A stretch of 64,000 nt of DNA from the NCBI RefSeq assembly GCF_010587385.1, contig NZ_CP047476.1, positions 186,001 to 250,000 on the forward strand, in the 5' to 3' direction. The position numbers and the translations under genes were made by a program. This DNA comes from Vibrio astriarenae. Its GTDB lineage: Bacteria; Pseudomonadota; Gammaproteobacteria; Enterobacterales; Vibrionaceae. Shown one piece after another: positions 26,148-34,700 of the stretch. The notes beneath the pieces were generated by a model. That model ran no database searches. It saw nothing but the letters and a program-made list of their open reading frames with translations, and was not told the DNA's origin. Every line of letters starts with the position of its first letter. Position 1 is the stretch's first letter.

Positions 26148-27524
26148 ATGAACAAACAAGCTTTAAAGCTCGCCTTACTTAGCACTAGTTTACTTTCAAA
26201 TCATGCATTTGCGGAAACGCAAGTGATACGTTCTAGCTTTCTACACTTCTTAGAAGATCCTGCACAAGTTAGTGATGTCCAAGAAGCCTATCAGTACTTC
26301 GACGATGCGATCTTGGTGATTGAAGATGGAAAAGTAAAATCTCTACAGCCTACTTTGGAGGCTGATCTCCGTGGGTTTGACAACATTGTTGACCATCGGG
26401 GTCAGTTGATTATCCCTGGCTTTATTGATACCCACGTGCACTATCCTCAAATTCAAATGATTGCTGCGTATGGGGAGCAACTACTTGAATGGTTGGAGAC
26501 TTATACATTTCCAACAGAAAAACAGTTCGAGGATTCAAGTCATGCTGAACGCATTTCTGCTCTATTTGTCCATGAGTTACTAAAAAATGGCACGACGAGT
26601 GCTCTAGTTTTTGGAACAGTGCACCCGCAATCAGTGGATGCGCTGTTTACAGAAGCTCTGGACAAGAATATGAGGCTAATCGCTGGTAAAGTGATGATGG
26701 ATAGAAATGCCCCCGATTACTTACTCGATACGCCTGAGACAAGTTATAACGAGTCGAAATCGTTGATAGAGAAGTGGCATAATCGTGGACGACTTCAATA
26801 CGCGATTACGCCACGTTTTGCTCCAACATCATCACCAGAGCAACTTAAATTGGCTGGCAAGTTGAAAGCGGAATATCCCGACGTTTATGTGCACACCCAC
26901 CTATCTGAAAACAAGAATGAAATAGAATGGGTGAAATCCTTGTTTCCGGAGCGAGAAGGCTATTTTGATGTTTATGAACACTATGGTCTTGCAGGTCAGC
27001 GGTCGGTATTCGCTCATGCAGTGCACCTTACGGACGAAGAGTGGCAATCATTTCAACGAACTGATTCGGTCATTTCATTTTGCCCAACATCCAATTTGTT
27101 TTTAGGCAGTGGTTTGTTTGACCTCAAGAAAGCAGAGCAAATGAACGTTCGTGTTGGCTTAGGCACTGATGTGGGGGCTGGAACGAGCTTGTCACAGTTA
27201 GAGTCGTTAAATGAAGCCTACAAAATAATGCAACTTCAGGGTCAAAAGTTATCCGCATTTAAAGGCTTATATTTGGCGACGTTGGGCGGTGCTGAATCTT
27301 TAAGTATTGACGACAAAGTAGGTAACTTCGAAAAGGGCAAAGAAGCCGATTTTGTGGTGTTGAATTGGTCAGCAACAGACTTACAAAAGCTACGCTTTGA
27401 GTATTCGACAGACCTTGAAGACAAACTGTTTGCGTTGATGATGCTTGGAGATGATCGAAACGTGAGTGCGACTTATATTGCTGGTAAGTTGGCATACTCT
27501 CAGGAGCGTTCAGCAAATAGATAG
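26148..27524 (+). CDS. Guanine deaminase with signal peptide
   Basis: 458 residues. Residues 1-22 form a clear Sec signal (charged start, hydrophobic core, NHAFA cleavage). The mature part is guanine deaminase: PGFIDTHVHYPQ metal and substrate block, HTHLSENKNEIEWV, HAVHLTDEEW and LGTDVGAGTS, with all expected metal ligands. It would convert guanine to xanthine and ammonia. GGAG is ideally spaced before the ATG at 26148, which also opens the signal peptide; the ATG at 26136 would place four extra residues before it. Guanine deaminases are usually cytosolic, so export is unusual and suggests scavenging of extracellular guanine. Confidence 0.88.
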   Translation: MNKQALKLALLSTSLLSNHAFAETQVIRSSFLHFLEDPAQVSDVQEAYQYFDDAILVIEDGKVKSLQPTLEADLRGFDNIVDHRGQLIIPGFIDTHVHYPQIQMIAAYGEQLLEWLETYTFPTEKQFEDSSHAERISALFVHELLKNGTTSALVFGTVHPQSVDALFTEALDKNMRLIAGKVMMDRNAPDYLLDTPETSYNESKSLIEKWHNRGRLQYAITPRFAPTSSPEQLKLAGKLKAEYPDVYVHTHLSENKNEIEWVKSLFPEREGYFDVYEHYGLAGQRSVFAHAVHLTDEEWQSFQRTDSVISFCPTSNLFLGSGLFDLKKAEQMNVRVGLGTDVGAGTSLSQLESLNEAYKIMQLQGQKLSAFKGLYLATLGGAESLSIDDKVGNFEKGKEADFVVLNWSATDLQKLRFEYSTDLEDKLFALMMLGDDRNVSATYIAGKLAYSQERSANR

Positions 27525-27582
27525 GTTGTAGACAATAGGCATTGTTTATAAGACTGAACTTATTTAGCCAGAGTTCAAATAC

Positions 27583-27621
27583 AAAGTGCAGCGCACAAAA
27601 ATATAGGGCGTTGCACTTTTT
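27583..27621 (+). terminator. Rho-independent terminator
   Basis: AAAGTGCAGCGC pairs with GCGTTGCACTTT (one G-U) around a loop and ends in a T-run. It lies 60 bases after the guanine deaminase stop. Confidence 0.8.
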
Positions 27622-27744
27622 GAGGTAATGAGTTGGACAAAACTAAATATGGTGCTGGAGTGCTTGCTCACTCGTGCTATTTCCGTCCAAATGTTATTGT
27701 TATGGGATATAAATCGTAATTTTAACAACAAAAGGAACACTGTT

Positions 27745-28161
27745 ATGTCTCAAACCACCGACGATATCCCTTCCATCATTTCTCATATTTCAGTAGGCAC
27801 AAACAAGCTCGAAGACGCATTGAATTTTTACGACAAAGTTCTGGCTACCATCGGTGCCAGTCGCCAAGAGGAAGTGCCTGAAATCGCTGTCGCTTACGGA
27901 AAGCGATTCCCAGAATTTTGGGTCCAAATACCCTATAATCAAAAGCCTGCACAGGTAGCTAACGGCGTTCACTTCGGGTTTATTGCGCCTTCACAAGAGG
28001 CTGTACATGCTTTCTATGACACAGCAATAGAGCTAGGTGCTATATGCGATGGTAAGCCCGGACCAAGGCCTGAGTATGGTGCACCTTACTATGGATGCTT
28101 TGTTAGGGATTTAGACGGGCACAAGATCGAAGCGGCGTTTTGGGATGAAAGTAAAATGTAG
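27745..28161 (+). CDS. VOC (glyoxalase/bleomycin-resistance) family protein
   Basis: A 138-residue single VOC protein: N-terminal ISHISVGTNKLEDALNFYDKVL, GVHFGFIAPSQEAVHAFYDTAIELGA and a C-terminal FVRDLDGHKIEAAFW carrying the last metal-ligand Glu. The His in ISHISV and this Glu are typical metal ligands. The family covers isomerases, dioxygenases and resistance proteins, so the substrate is open. The frame runs upstream to 27628, but the ATG at 27745 has AAAGGA in front and starts the conserved domain. Confidence 0.87.
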   Translation: MSQTTDDIPSIISHISVGTNKLEDALNFYDKVLATIGASRQEEVPEIAVAYGKRFPEFWVQIPYNQKPAQVANGVHFGFIAPSQEAVHAFYDTAIELGAICDGKPGPRPEYGAPYYGCFVRDLDGHKIEAAFWDESKM

Positions 28162-28175
28162 TATATCGATAAAAC

Positions 28176-28205
28176 GGGTCAGAGTTGGTAGCTATATTCT
28201 GACCC
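28176..28205. terminator. GGGTCAGA hairpin between convergent genes (copy 1)
   Basis: GGGTCAGA and TCTGACCC arms, perfect over 8 bp. It is related to hairpins at 45484-45515 and 62346-62386, each also between convergent genes. Likely a bidirectional terminator or a REP-like palindrome. Confidence 0.6.
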
Positions 28206-28214
28206 TAAGTGAAA

Positions 28215-28604
28215 TTACATTACCATCACAAAACGGCTTGTGAGAAAATCCTTATCGCCTATACGCCCTGTGACTAAAACTCGAACAGCGCCCCGAGTAC
28301 CTGGTGTGACTTGGCCTTTCACTAGGTGGGATTTTTTGCCGACAATGAGTAGATCTTCCTCTTCACCAAGATCAACTCGTGGGTTAGGTAGTAGTTTGAA
28401 AGCAAGCTCTTCAATATCAGTTGGCGAGTCAATATCAACAGTAAACTCAATTTGGCCGTTATCTCCTTCAACGACGACAGGAATGTTCAGTTCGACACCA
28501 TCAGGAAGCGCACCACTAGGCCCGCCGAGTTGATGGAAGCGCTCGTCAAAGCAAGCGGATGCATTAAATGCTATTGCGAACAGCAATCCTAAAAATAAAC
28601 GCAT
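28215..28604 (-). CDS. Small exported protein of unknown function
   Basis: 129 residues with a signal peptide (about 1-17, ending NASA; a cysteine follows, so lipidation cannot be excluded). The mature part is acidic and predicted all-beta with an ELNIPVVVEGDNGQIEFTVDID immunoglobulin-like strand pattern and a late VRVLVTGRIGDKDFLTSRF. It resembles small quinohemoprotein- or thiosulfate-oxidation-type carrier domains only in general strand layout; no family was recognised. It follows the PHP-type lipoprotein gene after 61 bases that contain a hairpin, and AAGG precedes its ATG, so the two are probably co-transcribed. Confidence 0.7.
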   Translation of the reverse strand: MRLFLGLLFAIAFNASACFDERFHQLGGPSGALPDGVELNIPVVVEGDNGQIEFTVDIDSPTDIEELAFKLLPNPRVDLGEEEDLLIVGKKSHLVKGQVTPGTRGAVRVLVTGRIGDKDFLTSRFVMVM

Positions 28605-28623
28605 GCTAGTTACCTTAGTTAAG

Positions 28624-28644
28624 GGAGCGGTATGTTACCGCTCC
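28624..28644 (-). terminator. Intra-operon hairpin
   Basis: GGAGCGGTA pairs perfectly with TACCGCTCC around a 3-base loop, between the PHP-type lipoprotein gene and the small exported protein gene. The minus-strand side lacks a T-run, so it more likely tunes downstream expression or mRNA stability than stops transcription fully. Confidence 0.5.
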
Positions 28645-28665
28645 ATTTTATGAGTAGATTTTGGT

Positions 28666-30255
28666 CTATTTAACGTTTACGTAAACAGGGTTTGAGTAGA
28701 ACCAAACATCACGATAGATCAAACGGTTTGCTCGGTTTTGGATTTGATAGGTCGTCTCTTCATCACCTTGAACCAGTGGTTCCCATTTCTGTGGTTCGCC
28801 ATCAACCGTCAAACCATACTCGTTATAATCAAGAGCTGTACCGCGTAAGCGGAAGTATTGATCACCCTCGGCAATAAAGGTCTTCGACATCGAGTAGTAG
28901 CCTTCGTCGTCAAGATACCAATCTTGCTCAGTAAAGCTTGCAACAACTTGAGCATCTGAGTTTGCCGTTGAGCTGTACTCTTCTGATGTTGGATCAACCA
29001 TACCAGTTACACTGCCTGAGATAACGTCGACGTGATGGACTCCAGGATTTTGGTGCGCACCAAAGATACCGTCACCGACGTAGATTTCTTGGTTATTGAA
29101 ATCAGGGCTTTGGAAACGGATAGAGACAGTGACTTCATCGCCTTTAGAGACAGTGAAGTCTTGCTGACCCATGTAACCGGTTTTTCCGTTTGCGCTGATC
29201 GTAAAGTCAAGCGCATTAATGATATCGCCAGTCACACCAAACATTTCACCTGAACGCAGTCCCTCTAGAAGACCCAATTCATCCTTTTGTTCAGTGACAA
29301 ATGTGTAGTTTTTAGAGTATTCACCTGGGTAATAGCCACTGGTGTATTGGCCGTTAGCACTGATTTTAAAGTGATAATCTGAGTTAGAGACGTTCCAAAT
29401 GCGACGACCTTCACTAAGTAGTGCGTCCCACCAGCCGCCAACTTCCGCAAGCATCGGATCGGCGCCGCCATATAGGCCCGCACTGCTGCCCGCATAGTCG
29501 CCACGATCGTACGGGTGGAACTGACCACCCACCATACCTTCCATTAGGAAGAAAACGTTCGGTGCTAGGTTGTTGAGATCTCGAACATCTGCCAAGGTGT
29601 AAGTATCGGCATAGCGGCGAGGGTGGTTTAACATGCCGTAGCTGTTTTCAGGGAAGTTTTCTTTAAGCCAAGTGAGTGCCTTTGCCGCGTTAGCCGAAGT
29701 ATTGTAGCGTTCAATCCCTAACTCTTCCCAACGAGCGACATCAGCAGGGTCGAATTGATCAATGTTGTTCTTTTCGCTGAACTTGTACTCAAATAGCTTC
29801 ACTGCTTCAATCAGTTCATCATCTTGATCAGGTGTAGTAACAATAGCGATGTTGTAGTGCTCAAAACCAGGGAAGTCCCACTCGAAGGTGGTTGTCAGAA
29901 TCTTGTCTTCGTAAAAGCGTCTTTGCAGAGAGCGAAGCTCTGGCAGCTCATAGTGTTTTAGGCGATTAGCGTATAGGTGACGACCGATGTCGTTGTCTTG
30001 GTGGTCGTTCCCTTCGTCACGCATATGATTTGAGAAGAAAACGTAGTCAATGTCAAACTCGTCAAACGCGTGATAAAGGATGTTCACAGTGGTATCACGC
30101 GCATCATTAGATACTGCGCTATGAACGTGAAGATCTCCAACTAACCATTCACCTGTGCGAGCCTCAGGGATGTTCGGTGTTGAGTTATCATCATCAGATG
30201 AACACCCTGCAAGCAGTGCGATAGCGACAAGTGCCGCGCTTTTACTCATTTTCAT
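28666..30255 (-). CDS. PHP-type (CehA/McbA-like) metallohydrolase, lipoprotein
   Basis: 529 residues. A lipoprotein signal ends in LAGC (Cys18) followed by an Asp/Ser tether. GDLHVHSAVSND at about 40-51 supplies the first metal ligands of the PHP/CehA domain; further matches are DYVFFSNHMRDEGND, TTTFEWDFPGFEHYN, GMLNHPRRYAD and NVSNSDYHFK. The C-terminal 150 residues form a beta domain. CehA/McbA-family proteins include esterases acting on carbamates and unknown secreted phosphoesterases. AGGAAA before the ATG. Likely in an operon with the small exported gene downstream. Confidence 0.84.
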   Translation of the reverse strand: MKMSKSAALVAIALLAGCSSDDDNSTPNIPEARTGEWLVGDLHVHSAVSNDARDTTVNILYHAFDEFDIDYVFFSNHMRDEGNDHQDNDIGRHLYANRLKHYELPELRSLQRRFYEDKILTTTFEWDFPGFEHYNIAIVTTPDQDDELIEAVKLFEYKFSEKNNIDQFDPADVARWEELGIERYNTSANAAKALTWLKENFPENSYGMLNHPRRYADTYTLADVRDLNNLAPNVFFLMEGMVGGQFHPYDRGDYAGSSAGLYGGADPMLAEVGGWWDALLSEGRRIWNVSNSDYHFKISANGQYTSGYYPGEYSKNYTFVTEQKDELGLLEGLRSGEMFGVTGDIINALDFTISANGKTGYMGQQDFTVSKGDEVTVSIRFQSPDFNNQEIYVGDGIFGAHQNPGVHHVDVISGSVTGMVDPTSEEYSSTANSDAQVVASFTEQDWYLDDEGYYSMSKTFIAEGDQYFRLRGTALDYNEYGLTVDGEPQKWEPLVQGDEETTYQIQNRANRLIYRDVWFYSNPVYVNVK

Positions 30256-30617
30256 TTCTAGTTTTCCTAGTACAACAATTAAAAGGACGCGGTAATGTAG
30301 ATTTGTATTGTGAAAAATTGATTTCAGTTATTTGACTGCTAAATAGTGGAGATTGGTTCTGTGATATGTTGCGTAGAAAACGTGTAACAGATATGAATAC
30401 AATTATTTCTTCTCTAATAGTCATCAATTATTAGCGGTTGTTGTTTGCATCAAGTACGGCTTACACCTTATCCATGACGAGTTCCATCCGTCATCCGTGA
30501 TTGTTCACATCGAAAATTCTTCTTTAAATTATCCGCAACTTAACGAGTTGGTCGCGAGCAAGTTCAATCTTGAATGCAAGCGACTGCAATACTGAAAACC
30601 TTTGTGGAGAAGTAACT
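30256..30617. other. Divergent promoter region, no gene seen
   Basis: 360 A/T-rich bases between the PHP-type lipoprotein gene (minus) and the choloylglycine-hydrolase-family gene (plus). Promoters for both must lie here. No operator, RNA gene or hairpin stood out. Confidence 0.5.
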
Positions 30618-31592
30618 ATGTGCACACGCATGATTTATCAGACTGAATCAGGAAAGTTCATTACGGGTCGTGGCATGGACTGGAATGACCCAACATCAGA
30701 TTTTGACCTCTATGTGTTACCAAGAGGTCGTGAGCAAGTGGGAAGTCGACTAGATAATGCGATCACTTGGACTTCAAGATACGCATCGTTCTTTGTTGCA
30801 ATGTACAACGCTGCGTCAACCGACGGCATGAATGAGAAAGGTCTGTCAGCGAACGCTTTGTATTTCGCTGAAGCTGATTATGGTGATTACATTCAGTCTG
30901 ACAAACCAAAGATCTCAGTGGGTGCATGGACACAGTACTTCCTTGATAACTTTGCGACAGTGAGTGAAGCCGTTGAAGCGATGCGAGGTGACTTGCCCTT
31001 TGTGATTGCGGCACCTTTGCTAGCTAATGGTCGTCCAGCGACCGCGCACGTTTCTTTGTCTGATACTTCGGGTGACTCTGCAATCCTTGAATACATTGAT
31101 GGTGAGCTAGTGATCCATCATGGTTCGGAGTTTAAGGTAATGACAAACTCACCAACGTATGACGAGCAAATCGCGATCAACAAGTACTGGAAGTTGGTCG
31201 GTGGTAACCGTGCGCTTCCTGGTACAATCAATGCTGCTGACCGATACGTACGTAGCAGCTACTTACTTGAGACTACGCCTAAATTCACGGATGGTGAAGA
31301 AGCGGTAGCCGCAACCATCTCACTAATGCGTTCGACCGGCGTTCCTTTAGGAATGGCAGATCCCGATCACCCAAATATTTCTGCAACGCTATGGCGCACA
31401 TACGCAGATCACAGCAGTAACCGTTATTACTTTGAATCAGCATCAAGCCCATCACTATTCTACGTTGAATTTGATGGTCTAAACATCGAACAAGGTGCAC
31501 CGATTCTGATGACAAAAGTCAGTGGTCCACTTCATCTAAATGGCAACATTAATGCACAACTGCAGCCAGCAGAGATGATTGACTGGATGTAA
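30618..31592 (+). CDS. Choloylglycine hydrolase / penicillin V acylase family enzyme
   Basis: 324 residues starting MCTRM, so that removal of Met leaves the N-terminal nucleophile Cys2, as required for an Ntn hydrolase. An Arg in the RGMDW segment and Asp21 follow the family pattern; MNEKGLSANALYF corresponds to the substrate loop. This decides the start at 30618 (GGAGAAG in front) over the ATG at 30570, which would bury the nucleophile. Such enzymes cleave conjugated bile acids, penicillin V or N-acyl homoserine lactones; gram-negative members without signal peptides often act on acyl-homoserine lactones or on unknown linear amides. A terminator follows. Confidence 0.88.
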   Translation: MCTRMIYQTESGKFITGRGMDWNDPTSDFDLYVLPRGREQVGSRLDNAITWTSRYASFFVAMYNAASTDGMNEKGLSANALYFAEADYGDYIQSDKPKISVGAWTQYFLDNFATVSEAVEAMRGDLPFVIAAPLLANGRPATAHVSLSDTSGDSAILEYIDGELVIHHGSEFKVMTNSPTYDEQIAINKYWKLVGGNRALPGTINAADRYVRSSYLLETTPKFTDGEEAVAATISLMRSTGVPLGMADPDHPNISATLWRTYADHSSNRYYFESASSPSLFYVEFDGLNIEQGAPILMTKVSGPLHLNGNINAQLQPAEMIDWM

Positions 31593-31612
31593 GTCGAGTC
31601 GTTTAACGTTTG

Positions 31613-31646
31613 AAGCCCAAATTAAACAGTTTGGGCTTTCTATTTC
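31613..31646 (+). terminator. Rho-independent terminator
   Basis: AAGCCCAAA pairs perfectly with TTTGGGCTT, followed by TCTATTT. It ends the choloylglycine-hydrolase-family gene. Confidence 0.8.
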
Positions 31647-31656
31647 CCCATAGTGT

Positions 31657-32199
31657 TTAGAAAACCCCGTTTGAATTGGCAATATCCCCACCACTAATTA
31701 GCGAATACACTCGCATCGAAAAATCAAGCGCTTGAATAGAGTCCCAGTGCTCCACAATTCGGCCATCTTCAATCCGCCAAGTGTCGATAATGTTCATACC
31801 TTTTTCATCGTTGCCACGATCTTCTTTCTCTAAGGTGGCATGGGAGTGGAAGATGACGTAATCGCCATCGACATAAATATGCTTCACATCATAAGCATAG
31901 TCCGGGTACTCCTCGACAAACTCTTCAAGGAAGCCGACTAGACCAGTGACTTTATCAGGGAGGTTACGGTTGTGCTGGATATACGCACTGTCGTTGTAGT
32001 GCTGCATCACGTAGTCGAAATCGTGATTGTTCATCAGATGCTGCACGAAATCTGTCACCAATTCCGCATTTGCCAGCTCTTGCTCTGTCCAGTTGGCTTT
32101 CTTTAGTGAGGGTAAATCAACAATCAAGGTGTCTTTAGATTGCGCATACACTACTGTGCTTGCAACAAGTAAAACGAATGAGATAAGTGATTTAAGCAT
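31657..32199 (-). CDS. Exported SnoaL/NTF2-like protein
   Basis: 180 residues with a signal peptide ending VYA (about 19). The mature part is a SnoaL-like domain: NAELVTDFVQHLMNNHDFDYVMQHY, YIQHNRNLPDKVTGLVGFLEEF, VIFHSHATLE and IIDTWRIEDGRIVEHWDSIQ. This last block matches the 'predicted SnoaL-like aldol condensation' group. A divergent HxlR regulator lies 150 bases away and probably controls it. No other partner. Confidence 0.85.
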   Translation of the reverse strand: MLKSLISFVLLVASTVVYAQSKDTLIVDLPSLKKANWTEQELANAELVTDFVQHLMNNHDFDYVMQHYNDSAYIQHNRNLPDKVTGLVGFLEEFVEEYPDYAYDVKHIYVDGDYVIFHSHATLEKEDRGNDEKGMNIIDTWRIEDGRIVEHWDSIQALDFSMRVYSLISGGDIANSNGVF

Positions 32200-32244
32200 G
32201 GTGAACTCCTTTGGCTGTTTTGTCCTTTTGGTATAGATTGATAA

Positions 32245-32268
32245 CCATAGTAATTAATAGTAACCTAC
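32245..32268. promoter_or_regulatory. Candidate HxlR operator
   Basis: The shared promoter of the SnoaL-like and HxlR genes contains a repeated AGTAA motif (AGTAATTAATAGTAACC) next to an imperfect palindrome. HxlR sites often have GTAC/GTAAC halves. Supported by position and repeat only. Confidence 0.35.
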
Positions 32269-32349
32269 ATAACAAGAAGGCACTATTTACTGCGCTAGGC
32301 ACATTTTGGTAACCGTTGTAGCGTGAAATAACGAACAAGGAGCAAACAA

Positions 32350-32730
32350 GTGACAGTTAAAGAAACCTCAGAGAGACGAACTTTTCACAACAATGAAGAT
32401 TGTGCCGTGCGCAATGTTGTTTCACAGATAGGGGATAAATGGTCACTGCTGATTCTCTTTGCGCTGGTGGATGGCTCAGATAGATTTAATGCCCTCAAGT
32501 CGCGAATAGAAGGGATCTCACAACGCATGTTGACTCAAACCCTGCGTGACCTTGAGCGAGATGGGTATGTAAATAGAACAGTCTACCCAGAAGTGCCTGT
32601 CCGAGTGGAATACGAACTGACTGATTTAGGCAGAAAGCTGGTTAAGCCACTCTATGAACTTGTTTGTTGGGCTGATGAACATCATGATGCAATCAGACAG
32701 GCGCGCGAAGTCTATGATGCGAGAAACTAA
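32350..32730 (+). CDS. HxlR-family transcriptional regulator
   Basis: 126 residues forming one HxlR winged HTH: CAVRNVVSQIGDKWSLLILFAL, then RFNALKSRIEGISQRMLTQTLRDLERDGYVNR and VRVEYELTDLGRKLV. The start codon is GTG at 32350, chosen because AAGGAG lies at the right distance and the family domain starts shortly after. Cys28 (the DCAVRN cysteine) is at the position used for redox or electrophile sensing in several HxlR proteins. It is divergent from the exported SnoaL-like gene. AGTAATTAATAGTAAC in the gap is a candidate site. Confidence 0.88.
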   Translation: MTVKETSERRTFHNNEDCAVRNVVSQIGDKWSLLILFALVDGSDRFNALKSRIEGISQRMLTQTLRDLERDGYVNRTVYPEVPVRVEYELTDLGRKLVKPLYELVCWADEHHDAIRQAREVYDARN

Positions 32731-32835
32731 GCCGAACAATACGAATAACCCTATTTAGTACGATTTTTACTAACGCCGAAGCGCGAGATCGACTAATATA
32801 CACGCCCTTTGTTTAGCCTTGAGCCACTTTTAGTG

Positions 32836-34083
32836 ATGACTGATAATACACAGCCAGCAACATTTACCGACCTTGGTCTGATTCCAACCCTAGTAGAACG
32901 TTTGGGCGAGTTGGAATACACCACACCGACACCAATCCAATCACACACGATTCCTCACCTGCTTGAAGGGCGAGACCTGATTGGTGGTGCTAACACAGGT
33001 TCGGGTAAAACGGCTGCGTTTGCTTTGCCAATCCTGCAAAACATTTATCAGCAAGAAAACACGCGCTCTCGCCGTGGCAATTACGTCTCTCACCTAATTT
33101 TGGTACCAACCCGCGAACTTGCTTCACAGGTGGCGTACAACATTAAGTCTTACTCTTATCACCTAAGAAACGAGATCAAAACGGTGGCTGTATTCGGTGG
33201 TGTATCAGTGAACCCACAAATGCAGCAGCTTCGTGGTGGCAGTGACATTGTTGTGGCGACACCGGGTCGATTGCTTGATCTCGTATCAAGCAATGCGATT
33301 AAGCTAGACCAAGTAAAAACCTTGGTTCTTGACGAAGCTGATCGCATGTTAAGTCTTGGTTTTACTGAAGAGCTAAACAAAATTCTCGATCTACTGCCAG
33401 AGAAGAAGCAGACATTGCTATTCTCTGCGACCTTCCCTGAAAAAGTGACGGATTTGGCTAAAGGGTTGCTTGATTTCCCAGTTGAAGTCCAATTGCAAAG
33501 CGCAGAAGCGAGTACGCTCGTGCAGCGCGTGTTCAGCGTGAACAAAGGTCAGAAGACTGCGGTACTGGCGCATCTGATTAAACAGAACCAATGGCGTCAG
33601 GCGCTTATCTTTGTTAACGCAAAGAATGCGTGTAACCATCTAGCGCAAAAGCTTTCTAATCGTGGTATTACCGCAGAAGTCTTCCACGGTGATAAAGGCC
33701 AAGGCGCTCGTACTCGTGTGTTAGAGGGATTCAAATCAGGTGAAATCCAAGTACTGATTGCCACAGACATCGCCGCACGTGGTCTAGACATTGAAAAGCT
33801 ACCCGTTGTAATCAACTTCGACCTACCACGCAGCCCAGCAGACTACATGCACCGCATCGGACGTAGTGGCCGTGCTGGTGAAGTGGGTCTAGGTCTTTCT
33901 TTGATTGATTACGATGATTACCATCACTTCAAGGTTATCGAGAAAAAGAACAAGTTCCGCCTAGAGCGCGAGGAAGTCGCTGGATTTGAAGTAGAAGAAG
34001 ATCAAAGTGAAGCCTACTTTGCGCCGATGAAGCCTCGAGCGAAGCCAGAAGGCACAGGCAAAAAGAAAAAGAAGCGTAATTAG
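32836..34083 (+). CDS. DEAD-box RNA helicase (RhlE-like)
   Basis: 415 residues. N-terminal Q motif (PTPIQ), Walker A GANTGSGKT, PTRELA, GG, TPGR, VLDEADRM, SAT, then the second RecA domain with DIAARGLD and HRIGRSGRAG. A short lysine-rich C-terminus likely binds RNA. Such helicases act in ribosome assembly, RNA decay or cold growth. An earlier in-frame ATG at 32809 would add nine residues; 32836 begins at the Q-motif approach and is preferred, though its ribosome site is weak. A strong terminator follows. Confidence 0.9.
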   Translation: MTDNTQPATFTDLGLIPTLVERLGELEYTTPTPIQSHTIPHLLEGRDLIGGANTGSGKTAAFALPILQNIYQQENTRSRRGNYVSHLILVPTRELASQVAYNIKSYSYHLRNEIKTVAVFGGVSVNPQMQQLRGGSDIVVATPGRLLDLVSSNAIKLDQVKTLVLDEADRMLSLGFTEELNKILDLLPEKKQTLLFSATFPEKVTDLAKGLLDFPVEVQLQSAEASTLVQRVFSVNKGQKTAVLAHLIKQNQWRQALIFVNAKNACNHLAQKLSNRGITAEVFHGDKGQGARTRVLEGFKSGEIQVLIATDIAARGLDIEKLPVVINFDLPRSPADYMHRIGRSGRAGEVGLGLSLIDYDDYHHFKVIEKKNKFRLEREEVAGFEVEEDQSEAYFAPMKPRAKPEGTGKKKKKRN

Positions 34084-34112
34084 AACACTACGTGACTGCT
34101 TATTAGAACGTT

Positions 34113-34136
34113 AAAAAGCCCTATGCAGGGCTTTTT
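34113..34136 (+). terminator. Rho-independent terminator
   Basis: AAAAAGCCCT pairs with AGGGCTTTTT around ATGC, a classical stem with A-run and T-run on both sides, so it may also serve the opposite strand. Confidence 0.9.
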
Positions 34137-34185
34137 CTGTTTTTAATCGGTATCAATTAATCGCAAAGTAGTGCTTTATTCGCAC

Positions 34186-34380
34186 TTAATTTCTTAGTGA
34201 ACGACCTTCTTGTTTGCAATCACGCTTATCTTTCCCAGCACCCTCATCAACACGGCACTCAACTCGTGTATCTTGTCTATCATTACGGTCTTCTTGACGA
34301 TCATCTGCGCGGTGTGTGATCCCCGCAAATACAGAGCCAGACAGAGTACATAGTAGAATAGTAGCAGCGAATTTTTTCAT
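34186..34380 (-). CDS. Small charged exported protein
   Basis: 64 residues: a signal peptide of 19 residues (ending VFA) and a 45-residue mature part built almost entirely of Arg, Asp, Glu, Lys and Gln (RADDRQEDRNDRQDTR...), with two cysteines that could form a disulfide. AGGTGAAG lies before the ATG. Small Vibrio periplasmic proteins of this composition are known but have no assigned role. It ends close to the helicase terminator. Confidence 0.7.
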   Translation of the reverse strand: MKKFAATILLCTLSGSVFAGITHRADDRQEDRNDRQDTRVECRVDEGAGKDKRDCKQEGRSLRN

Positions 34381-34617
34381 GAGTTCTTCACCTAATAGTG
34401 TTGGATTAGCGACTCCCAGCGTGTCATAACTTGGGAGTGGTCGGGAAACAAGATGGAGAATAGCGGGCTGAGTATATTCGTGCCAATGATGAAATTCGAT
34501 AGTAGATATGCGTTATATTTATATCGAGTGTGTCTGTTCACTTGATGATTACATCAGAAGATACTCAATCGGAAGCGCGCTCACTAAGTTTTTATCAAAC
34601 AGGGTTAAGGATCTAGC
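34381..34617. other. Intergenic region upstream of MFS leader
   Basis: About 240 bases between the small exported protein gene and the short leader frame of the MFS gene. It must hold divergent promoters; A/T-rich TATATTTATATC around 34515 is a possible core promoter. No gene or strong repeat was recognised. Confidence 0.4.
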
Positions 34618-34635
34618 ATGAAGAAAGTCACCTAA
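34618..34635 (+). CDS. Possible 5-codon leader peptide (MKKVT)
   Basis: ATG-AAG-AAA-GTC-ACC-TAA with a good AAGGA ribosome site 6 bases upstream. It lies 20 bases before a terminator-like hairpin and 65 bases before the MFS start. This resembles the leader peptides that control resistance or transport genes by ribosome stalling. There is no protein-level evidence. Confidence 0.35.
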   Translation: MKKVT

Positions 34636-34654
34636 ACTTTTAACTCTTCTCTAC

Positions 34655-34678
34655 ACTTGTTGAGATAACAAGTTTTTT
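34655..34678 (+). terminator. Terminator-like hairpin in the MFS gene leader
   Basis: ACTTGTT and AACAAGT form a 7-bp stem with a GAGAT loop, followed by TTTTT; this is a rho-independent terminator shape. It lies just before the MFS ribosome site and after a 5-codon leader frame, so transcription would stop before the gene unless the hairpin is prevented. Confidence 0.6.
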
Positions 34679-34700
34679 GGGCAACGAAGGAGAAGAGAGC

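Noticed and set aside
25889..26182. 97-codon frame overlapping DUF1349 and guanine deaminase
   Set aside because: Overlaps two well-supported genes in another frame and has no recognisable domain.
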